From assembly GCA_019614645.1 (NCBI GenBank), contig JABWDB010000001.1:7934001-7998000 (forward strand): a stretch of DNA of 64,000 bases. Reading direction: 5' to 3'. Both the position numbers and the translations under genes were made by a program. Below, piece by piece: positions 1 to 9,545 of the stretch (position 1 is its first letter; each line of letters begins with the position of its first letter). The notes beneath the pieces were generated by a model, which had not been told where the DNA came from, did no database searches, and saw only the letters and a list, made by a program, of their open reading frames with translations. The stretch is from Stratiolaelaps scimitus. Lineage: Eukaryota > Arthropoda > Arachnida > Mesostigmata > Laelapidae.

Positions 1-1848
1 TATTTCTTGTAGGGGCAACAAATTCAACTGCAAGTAGCCAGTTCCATACGGAGACGGCTGACAGGATGCTTCCAGCTATGAATAGAAGCCATATGAGTGA
101 TGGCCTGTTCACCAATGCTGGCAGTCGAAGCAGCCACATCTGTACGATACTCTCGTACTGACGACGAACACGACGATCGAGCACATAGACCTCGAAGTCC
201 TGCCTGCGGGAACCCGTGGCTGGCTACGGCCAGTCGACTGGCTACACATATTATACTTTGGGTCTGGGTATGGGAAAGAGCCGCAGACGAGGCTGATCGA
301 AGCCGATAACGTTACTGTCCTCTCACATTGCACGAAACAGGTTAACCAATTCGCGTGGGCAAAACTTAATGCATTATCCTGTCAGTTAACTTTGGAGTAT
401 GTGTCTATCCATTGCATACAGGTCAGCGCTACAGGATGCATATTAAACACACTGATAAGCACTGCGCAATCTGCGTTCGCAGAACGTACATCAAGACCAC
501 TGTTACATTATGTGCATTACACACTGTGCTAGCTGCAACGCAATAGCGGATGGGCATAGTAATTGCTGGTAGTAGCTGAAGCAATTACTCAAAAAAGTTG
601 CCAGCCCTGGGAATTCGCCAAAGTTGTACACATTTCGCTCGTGCAGAATTTGTTTTACCTCAGCTGACCCTCGGCTTACTTTCTATTGCAGCCTTGTGGC
701 ATTGCCTCAAAAACCTACCAATGTAGGTCATGTTGGACCTTACATAGGCGACCTCCAGCAGACCCACGTGAAGGCAGGGCATTGTTAGCCATTGGGGCGA
801 AATACGTTTAGTTTTCCTTCAGATTACACTACCTCTTTCTGAACTTTCAAAAGAGTCTTAATGACAAAATGTTCAGCTCAGTACAACACTGTCTAAAATG
901 CCGTCTCGTCGTTCTTCCGAGGCCCAGGAAGCAAGCTTTTACGAAAAGGGTATTTATTAATTGTCTAGCCGATGGAAAAACTGTTGGCAAAACATATTTT
1001 CACCTCTAATGTATCGCAGTTAAACCACGAGCGGACCAGCGATCACAAATCGTGGTGTTGCTGTTCTTAGCTTCCATACCAACCACACTCAAAAACATGC
1101 GCACTAGCTAGCCAGGCCACGCCGCCATGCTTTACAAGAAAGGCTAAGACGACTAACTATAAGCTATTTATTATACTACCCATGGTGATTTCCTGTCCAT
1201 TCGTTCTTTTGCAGTATCTATCCATTACGTTACCGTCATTTCTCAAAACGTCAGTCAACACTTTTATCGTAGCGCGTGTGTTTCATTTTACTGCAACCCG
1301 GCGTTGATCTTTAGTTGTACGTAAGTCACGAATTATTATGCCTTTTACACTGCTATTTATCCCTTTACGATAAGTACAGCTTCAGAGGTTCCAAACAGAT
1401 AAATGCACTAGCTGCATGAACTCGACAGCGCTAACTAACAGGCAAATAAACACTCGAAACTATCAGCGCAAGCAATAATCGCAGAAGGACCCCGCGTTAG
1501 AGTCCCGCGTTTAGCGGTAATATACTGTAGTGCCCACTTACGGTGGGCTTCGATATTTTGCCGGCCGATGTGTCTCTCCTCTTCGTCTTTCCGTCGCCCT
1601 CTAGGGAATTGCCGATTGCTCACTACAAATATTTGTCTAGTATATGACACCTGTTATCCTGAACACCTTATTACCTGTCATACTATATTAACACGTGCAT
1701 TTGAACATTAAGAACTGCCTAATGGGAGCCCGGCGAAACTTTGATTGCAACGTAACTCGAATAGAGAAATACAGATTTATTTTTTTAATATCCATTGAAT
1801 ATCACGACATTTTGCCGACGTCATGGCACCAATTGCTCTTGAAATGGC
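1..1848. other. Unique sequence, no gene recognised
   Basis: No repeat or protein family is recognised here. The open frames are short (75 codons or fewer) and overlap on both strands. A pyrimidine-rich stretch ending in CAG at 674-691 resembles a splice acceptor, but no coding-like frame follows it. Confidence 0.5.
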
Positions 1849-1872
1849 GTTCAATATATATATATATTGAAC
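1849..1872. repeat. 24-bp perfect palindrome with a TA core
   Basis: Outer bases GTTCAA and TTGAAC flank a (TA)n centre, and the 24 bases equal their own reverse complement. It sits just before the first recognisable satellite remnants. It is one of several TA tracts in the window that lie at the centre of a palindrome. Confidence 0.85.
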
Positions 1873-1879
1873 TATAGCG

Positions 1880-3340
1880 TTCAATGACCAATAAAAATAC
1901 CCATAAAAATAAAAATGCACAACTTCACTGCGAAGGAATAATACGTAAGGATCAGCGCTTTGCACGATACAGCAGTTCTACTAATAATGGGTGTTATACC
2001 TGCTTCATAAATAATTCTAATATAATCATTATATCAATATATATAATTATACAAATATCAATATACGAGCAGCGCACAAATGACATGCACCTTTTCACAA
2101 CTAACACCAGTGCAGAGGTGCACACATTCAGCGCCGTTATCACTGTTCAATTGGTATAAAAAGTACCCATTACACACCAATGGGCAATGCTGCTTTAGCA
2201 TGGTGAAGAGCCACTGTCCATATGTTGCGGGCAGGAAGTGCGATGATATTCACACTAGCCAAACGCAACTGTTCGATTAAGTGATACTCAGTATTCAAAT
2301 AGTCTGCAAGATCGTTGAGTCCATCTCAACGATTGCTGAAAGAAAACACGATTTCACTGCAAATTATTATATATCATACAATAGATAATGGCAGTGAGGT
2401 GACAATTCACGTCTGACTAAGACTCATGTACACATGTTCACGCCATTGTCGTACTTAGCAAAATACCTCTATCCGCTTGATCTAAACCAATTGAAATCGA
2501 TCATCCCACATAAACACCTCGACGTAACTAATGTAAGCAACAAGAAGGCATTGAAGCCACACATACGCTGTATTACTGCTAAAAGTATTATATTTAGGTA
2601 TAGTCAAACATGATCGCATGTATATCTGTAATATATCGTAAAGTAACCATGCCGGTATTGGCAGATATACATTTGGGTACATTCTACACTTGCAGGACAC
2701 TTAGACGCTCATAACGATCACGGTGTATAAAAGCTTCATTGCGAATCATTGCTCTGCGGTCTATATACCCAAAATACACAGAGGAATATGCAATTTATCA
2801 ATAATAATTCACGTATGCAAAATGCACGCAGCGTCACTGCAATTGTAATCACATAGTCGATATCCGACTCAATTTTTGTCTATTATCACCGACACTAATT
2901 TATGATTGACACCACTCTGGCAAGAAAACACAACTTAAATTGTTGTCACACGGTCAGCATAGAAAAACATACCATTTTCACTGAACTTTCACTGTAAATA
3001 ATAAGCAAAAGGTCGGCATAGTGAAATACGCAAGTTGCACTTAAAGACTTGGTAATTAACTACGTAATAAATGCGCAATTTCACGGAGAATTTCCAGTCT
3101 ACGTTTGGTATTGAAAAATAAGCAACTTATACATAAGGTATCAGCGCAGGGTGGAAGCATCGGGTAATCGAGTAGATAAATAGCACTTAATTTTACGGTA
3201 ACAATACATTGCGTAGTAATCCGCAACTCGAATTGCTCAATTGTTACTCAGTAAACTGAGTACATAAATGGCATTTAGCCCGCTTTTAATATATATTATT
3301 AACAGTAAAATAAGCAATTTGATAGAGAATTATTACCATA
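1880..3340. repeat. Degenerate left flank of the satellite
   Basis: Scattered pieces match the half-monomers of the main array: 'ttcactgcaaattatta' near 2353, 'aaggtcggcatag' near 3009, and 'ttcacggagaatttcc' near 3078. Spacing is irregular and divergence is much higher than after 4.6 kb. This looks like an old, eroded array edge. The boundaries are approximate. Confidence 0.55.
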
Positions 3341-3344
3341 AGCT

Positions 3345-3712
3345 AGGTATAAATGGATCAAATGGCTCAGTGGGCACCTTCCCCACAGAAAGCCACGCTG
3401 AGGACAATGCCACAATTGTGTCGGGTTCACAGGTTGATGTGAGTGGTTTGCCTGGTGAGGTGGCGAACCCGACGGGTGACCCCGGCCATTTGATCCTGTA
3501 GACATCTACTCGTATCTACCCATAGTGTTATCAAATGAAGATCTGGGAGGTATGGAGGGAAGCTTAAGAGAGACTGTTATTTTGAGGAGTTCAGACGAAC
3601 TGAAAACCTGGAGTTTTAGTCGGTAACGCCGGTAGTCTAGCTTGCCGTTAATTTATGACTAGTCCGACACTGCTCGGCCCACATATAAAGGTGGTGACCG
3701 TTCGTGCGCAAC
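3345..3712 (+). mobile_element. tRNA-derived SINE-like insertion with A and B boxes
   Basis: A GC-richer block interrupts the satellite. TGGCTCAGTGGG at 3363-3374 fits the RNA polymerase III A-box consensus. GGGTTCACAGG at 3423-3433 resembles a B box 60 bp downstream, a spacing usual for tRNA-like promoters. Satellite-like sequence resumes at about 3730. Its end (CGGCCCAC at 3675-3682 and the GGTGGTGACCGT region at 3690-3708) recurs in the next element at 4054-4101, so the two probably share a 3' region. Target-site duplications were not found. It could instead be another short repeat with chance promoter boxes. Confidence 0.45.
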
Positions 3713-3855
3713 GCGTTTCTCCCCCCTTGAAAAAATAAGCTAGATATAGTAAAATGCACACTTTTTTTACTCATTGTCTCCAGTGCAAAAACAAGCGTAT
3801 TCACTGGAACTGACTGCTGTAACGATCATATAATACATACACTAATATAATAGCA

Positions 3856-4138
3856 GTCCCGCTACGGACTGGGGATTAGGTGACCGAGCGTTCCCGGGCA
3901 GAACTCCAACACGGAAGCCACAGTAGTCATAAGAGACTAAGGCACCCGGCTATAGAACACTAGCTCTGACTCTGGGGAAGAGATACACTCTCAGTAGAGG
4001 ATGGTTTTAGGAGGCAGAGGCGTTTTGTCATCCACGTTAACCCTGCACTGGATCGGCCCACTTTCATGGAGATTGGAATGTCTCTGGTGGTGACCGTGCG
4101 TTTGAAGAAAATTTCCTCCTCTAAAAAAAAAAAAGTAC
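3856..4138 (+). mobile_element. Second short element sharing its 3' end, with an A-tail
   Basis: This non-satellite block lies between satellite remnants at 3730-3855 and from 4139. Its 3' part (4054-4101) resembles the end of the preceding SINE-like block, and it finishes in an A-run at 4123-4135, as expected of a retroposed element. No polymerase III boxes were recognised in its 5' part, so it may be 5' truncated or a different element with a shared tail. Confidence 0.35.
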
Positions 4139-4274
4139 ACCATTGACGATTAACATATTGATATCACGACGACTTTCGCTCAGTCTATCATTGCTATCAC
4201 CATCGCACAAAAGCATACCGCAAATTTATGATTTTCTTTGGCAAAAACTATGCTTGTACTGCAAATTATTAGCA

Positions 4275-4585
4275 GTATTATGGTCATACTATAGAGCAGT
4301 GGGTCCTGAAGAACGTAGAGTTCAAACTACGCTATATGAACAGGACATTATAAGCTCTTCACGACAGGACCCATAGCTAGCAACAAACTGAGTGAGGGTC
4401 CTCACACACGTGGTAACCCGATTTGCTGCTTGACTCGCGCAGGGGCGCTCACCCGTTCTGCCAATTGCCTCGCCATAAGATCGGACAGCCCGACATGCTT
4501 GTTGACATGATGTAATTTCTCGAGCGAGGCTACTAAATATTTACCCTAGGAGGGCAAGTCCAGTAAAATATTTATTATATATAAA
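4275..4585. other. Non-satellite insertion with a short inverted repeat
   Basis: Moderately GC-rich sequence sits between satellite pieces. A 9-bp inverted repeat (TGGGTCCTG at 4300-4308, CAGGACCCA at 4365-4373) brackets a 56-bp spacer. The remainder (4380-4585) has no recognised family. No protein is encoded. It could be a small foldback element or a remnant of a larger insertion. Confidence 0.3.
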
Positions 4586-4589
4586 TGAT

Positions 4590-7500
4590 TACTCCGTCAT
4601 AAGAAGTCAAGCGACGCAAAAACGCAACATTTTGCAGGAAATTTTCAATATATATATATATATATATATTAGGCAGAACAATAAACCGAAAATTTGCTTT
4701 AAATCTGCCGCAAACTATTATTGACGCAAATATGCACAATCAATATTCTATAGCGATATGGTACTTTAGTCACACCGCACGAGGTCGAATAATATAGACT
4801 ATTCGCTGATTGTGTAAATACAATAACTAACGCAAATACGCACTTTTTGACAACATCACTAGCGTACGAGTGCACAACTTCACCGTTAATCATCAGCATA
4901 CGGTGCGCCTCCGTGAACTACACTCACTTGGTGAATACTTCACTAGTGCAACGACAGACAGGTTCACTGCGAGTTATTAGCATAGTCGACACAGTCAATA
5001 TCGAAAATATAAGTTTAATACTCAAGATGTTGGCCACTTTACCATAAGGTTAATATAGAAAAATACTCGATTTTCGCTGAACTTCTTGAGAGCTTGCGCA
5101 AGAAGTACGCAAATTCGCCGATAATTTGCATATCGTCAGTATAGGAAAGCTACACAGGTTTACTTTTGTTTTGTAGACACTATCACTACAATGCATGTTT
5201 ACTGATAATTAAATAAATCACACACGATCAGTATTAAAAAATACTCAGAAATATATACGCAACAGCATTACTAAAGATCGACATTATTTGTAAATATTAT
5301 CACTTCTGAAAAATACGTGTCTACTTCGATTTAGAAATTCTGAGAGGCTTGACATACTAACGCTACATAATGATGCACATTCGCCATTTAAGTTCTCGAC
5401 AACTATCATTAGCATCGAAACACGCAATTCACTTTAAATTTGCACACTACGTTTAAATATTTTACGGTCTCTAAAGAAAAACACTCAACTTGTAAATCAA
5501 ATTACTACTAAAGATAATAATATCAGACATGTTCACTGTGAATACCTAGCACACGAAGGGTCTAGAAAAATACAAATTGTTCAGTTAACTTCTTGAGAAC
5601 TATCATTAGCGTAAGGATACACAACAGAGCTAAGAACGATAATATACGGGCGGTATCGAAAAATAATTTTCACTCAATTTGTAGATCCATCATTACTGAA
5701 AAACGCACGTGTCTAGAATAAACCTTTGTTTAATTATTCTCATATGCTCGTAAAAAATACATGGTTTTCAATCATTTTGCAACTAAGATCACCATGAACA
5801 GTTAAACACATGGTGGGTATAGACAAACGCGAAATTTTCACTTAAGCTTTGCCTAACTGTCAGTGGTGCAGACATACCCAACATCACTGCAAACAATTTA
5901 CCATCGATAAACAAAACAAGGTTCATTTCAAATTGAAACAAGGCTCAAACAAGGTTTCGTAAAACTTCGTGAACTATTAACATACAGTCGGTATAATTGT
6001 GTATTTACACAATTCAGTAATTTTGCAAGAACTACAACTACTGAAATCAGAGTTGTTCTTTGGGAATTATATCACTCGATCGATACAAGATAATACCAAA
6101 TTTCCACTCATTTTGTAAAAACAGTCACAACTGAAAATACATAGGTTTACTCAAAACTGTTAGTATATGGTCGGTATATGAAATACATAATTTTCACGTA
6201 ACGTATGGACAGCTATCACTGAGTAATACACAACTCTACTGCAGGTAATTACCGTGAGAAATATAAAATTTTCACAAAAATTGTAAATTTTATAACTACT
6301 GAAAAATCTGGCGCGTTTACTGCAAATTATAATCATAATAAAAAGTTGGATAAAAGAATACACAATTTTCACGAATTTGGTGTCGGCATTTAAGTTGTTA
6401 ATAGCTATCTCTGCCGCAGAGACAAGCAACTTCAACTTGCTAATTATTTCCACAGTCTCGGTTTAGAAAAATTTCTCACCAATTTCGTAAGAACTAAAAG
6501 TACTGGCAAGTAATGCGTATTCATTGCGAATTATTATCACGCAATCGATATAAAAAGAATAGAAAATGTTTACTAATTTAGTAGAAACGGTCATCACTGG
6601 AAAAATACATGTTTACAGAGAACTATTAACATATTGTTGCTATATAAAATACATATTTTCACTTAGCATATGGACAACTATCACTAGCGCACATACACAC
6701 TTTACTGCAAGTTATAAATTCTATTGGAAATAAAAAAACATACATCTTCACTGCGAATGGTTAACATACGATGGGAGTACGAAAATGCATAATTTTCACT
6801 CATTTGTCAGTCTTATAACCACTGAAAATACACACGTGTTCAGTGTAAATCATTGCTATAAGCTTGGTATGAACGAGTACACAATTTTCACGAATTATGT
6901 GTTGGCGTTTAAGTTCTTGATAACGATCACTAGAAGAGAAATACACAACTTCATTGATAATATTGAGTACACGGTCTGCATAAAGAAATACACGATTGCA
7001 CTCAATAGACACTATTACCAATGAAACATACACGTTCGTTGAAATGCGCATTTGGCATTTACGTTCTTCGTAAGTATCACCTGAACATAAACAAGCAATT
7101 CAGCGCTAATTATGCCATTAAGGTCAACTTAGAAAAATGCACAGTCGCACAAGTTTTGTAAATATTATAATTACTGAAAATTTAAAGACGTTCGCTGAGA
7201 ATCATACAGTCGATACAAAAAAATACCAAATTTTCACTCATCTTGTAAAAACAGTACTTTCTGAAAAAGTATATGCTTACTGAGAACTATTAGCTCATGG
7301 AGCGTATATAAAATTTCATTCAACATATTAATAACGGTCACTAGCGCAGAAATACACAACTTCACTGCAAATAATCACCATAAGGTGAGTAAAGAAACAT
7401 ATGAAAATTTTACTCAATTTTTAAATCTTATTAAAACGAATTGTAAACACGCGATTGGCGTAGAAAAATACACAATATATAACTACTCAAAATATAAACA

Positions 7501-8195
7501 TGTTTACTGAGAACTATTAGCACATGGGCGGTGTATAAAATACATAATTTTCATTCAACATGTCGACAACCGGCACTAACAGAGATATGCACGACTTTCT
7601 TGCAAGTTATTACTATAAGGTTAGTGTAAAAAATATATATACAATTTTCACTCAATTTGCAAATTCTGTTAGAACTTAAAAACATACATCCTCGTTGTGA
7701 ATTCCCATCATATATCGAGAATGGAAAGTACACGATTTCCACCGAACTTCTAGCATAACAACATACAACCAAACTCCGAATAGTTAGCCCACGGCACGTA
7801 AAGAAAAAGACACAATTTCCAATCATTTTGTAGATTTTACCACAACAGAAAGTACATACATATTCACTGTGATTGCCAGAAAGTCGCTATAGAGGTACAA
7901 TTGTGACTTGATTTCATGACAATTATATTACCAAATTGTCGGTAGAGAAAATTACACAATTTTCACTCACTTTGTAAGAACGATCACTGCTGAAAAAACA
8001 GACGTTCAATCGAAATGTGTACCATAAGGTCGTTACAGGAAAAGAAATATTTGGCATTTAAGTTCTTGACGACTATCACTGGCACACAAACACGCAACTT
8101 CACCGCTAATCATTCCCATAAAGTCGGCTTCGGAAAATTCACAATTTTCACTCGTTTGCAAAACACACATGTTCATTGCGAACAAACGAAGGCTA
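4590..8195. repeat. Complex satellite, block 1
   Basis: Diverged repeats of about 45 bp follow one another. Each begins with A-rich 'aaatacaca', has a 'ttcact'-like core and ends in 'gaa'. Type 1 cores continue 'cattttgtaaatcctataactact'; type 2 cores continue 'gcaaattattaccataagg' and 'tcggtatag'. The two alternate, giving dimers of about 90 bp. A longer variant of about 64 bp carries 'ggcatttaagttcttgat' and 'actatcactag'. A well-preserved run lies at 6785-7190. A (TA)n tract sits at about 4650-4670. The segment at 6940-7045 reappears at 12955-13050 and 17575-17680, which ties this block to the later macro-units. No gene is supported. Confidence 0.85.
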
Positions 8196-8453
8196 GCCGT
8201 CATTGCTCCAATTTTATACCAAGGTTCATCCGAGTAGGTCATGTAAAATGTATTAGAAAAGGCGCAGGTCTTCAGATTGCATTTGGCAAAATTTAAAGCA
8301 AACCGCTCTAGTTTGGGTATTCTAAAATTCTGCAGATATCCTGCACTACTGGCTCCACATCTCCCCCGACAGTACCATCATCAAAGTACCGTAAGTTCAA
8401 CGGAGATTGAAGTGATGTCACTGGTGTCTTATGGACAGTCAAAGGAATTTCGG
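8196..8453 (-). pseudogene. Reverse transcriptase fragment, copy A (catalytic motif and C-terminal side)
   Basis: On the minus strand this encodes the tail of an RT domain. The catalytic Y-x-D-D box reads YFDDG at 8388-8374, preceded by SPLNLR and followed by TVGGDVEPVVQDI. That is the arrangement of the invertebrate RT family with a Y[LF]DDGT box. Further on, KCNL and then AMTASLRL fit the region after the palm. The frame is broken: a stop follows EYPN, and the reading changes frame before the end. The same segment occurs in copy B (14440-14747). Similarity to B stops sharply at 8453, where an opposite-strand LINE fragment begins. At the other edge it runs directly into satellite. This is a non-functional remnant of a larger element. 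Confidence 0.85.
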
Positions 8454-8917
8454 ACTGGCCTACAGGCCACGCGGGTCCGATTGATCGGTGGGCGAACAAG
8501 TGGTCCTTTATCCAGCCCGGGCAACCGGGGCACTGGGCGAGGTCACTGTTGTCGGACCTCCGGGCCTGGTTAGCGGCCTGTCACGGGTCCCTCTCCTACC
8601 CGCTGGCCCAACCTCTCACCGGCCACGGACAATTCCAGCAGTACCGTCACAAGATCAGTAAGGCGGCGTCCCCAAAGTGTACGCTATGCACCTTGGGAGC
8701 CGATGACACGGCACGGCACCCCTTCGAGGCATGCCCGCGTCTCTAAAACCACCAACGAGCCCTCGCGGCCAGAGTCGTACGGCCCCTCCCGATTTCGTGC
8801 GAGGATATGGCCACCATAATGATGAGAGACAGAGAGGGATGGGCCAACATCCGAAGATACGCTGAGGCGGTGCTCAAGGACAAGCAAGAACTAGAGCGGC
8901 AGAGCGGAAGGAGGTGA
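8454..8917 (+). pseudogene. C-terminal end of a non-LTR retrotransposon (R1/Jockey-type) ORF2
   Basis: The plus strand encodes the last part of a LINE endonuclease-RT polyprotein. In order it shows DRWANKW, DLRAWLAACHG, PLTGHGQFQQY and a zinc-knuckle-like C-X2-C-X9-H-X4-C (8678-8734) ending in CPRL. This is the usual tail of R1/I/Jockey-clade ORF2 proteins. One in-frame TAA at 8744-8746 interrupts it. The same frame then continues to a natural end (WANIRRYAEAVL and onward) with TGA at 8915-8917. Its 5' edge coincides with the point where the flanking RT copy loses similarity to copy B, so it looks like a 5'-truncated insertion or a join at a deletion. GC content is clearly higher than in the satellite around it, which suggests a separate origin. 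No poly(A) or target-site duplication was recognised. Confidence 0.85.
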
Positions 8918-8925
8918 GCGAGGCC

Positions 8926-9545
8926 TTCAAAATCAGCAAATGTGACCGCTATCCCAGTTCAAGTACAGGTGGTAGAGGTCTGCTGAATTGGAGCAACACT
9001 TCGTTCGATGGATAAGTACCAGTAGTACCTTCTTTATGATCGTTACGTCGAACAAGGAGTCATAACACTCCCACCGAGTACAAAACCTCTTGAATCTCCT
9101 TTTCCGAATAAGACGTGCCAACACCTTCAGTCTCTGTACATTGCTGATACAACTACGTCTTCGATTGAATTGATGTCAATCATAGCTTTCACCGTTGTAA
9201 TATCAACTACAGAAGCTTGAATTGCCAACATAGCTGGGTTGAAGTCTGTGAACTTATAACATAATTCCATACCGTAATATTGCATGGGGCTCACAAGCCT
9301 TTTCGGTAAATCACAATCGTTTGCTTCTCCGGGGAACTTCCGTGAAAGACACTCGATAAAGACTCTTCGAGTTAGCTTCTAGGTTTGCGCTAGTTATTGA
9401 TCTTCCTTCTTCATTCCATTTTCTTGTTTTTATTTACTACCAACATAAACCCCGACCATGCAACATTCACAACGTTCCGATCAATACCGACACGTGTCAC
9501 TATAGTTGTTTATGGTCACATCAGATCTAAAGTAAGGTTCGAAAT
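8926..9545 (-). mobile_element. 5'-side region of the RT element, copy A
   Basis: This block matches 19675-20410 of copy C by eye, with shared tracts such as 'cccagttcaagtacaggtgg', 'cataccgtaatat' and 'cgatcaataccgacacgtgt'. Relative to the minus-strand RT it lies upstream. A 63-codon minus frame (8933-9124) is present, but no conserved domain was recognised. Satellite resumes at about 9546. The region between this and the RT tail (the N-terminal two thirds of the RT in copies B and C) is absent here and replaced by the LINE fragment. Confidence 0.65.
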
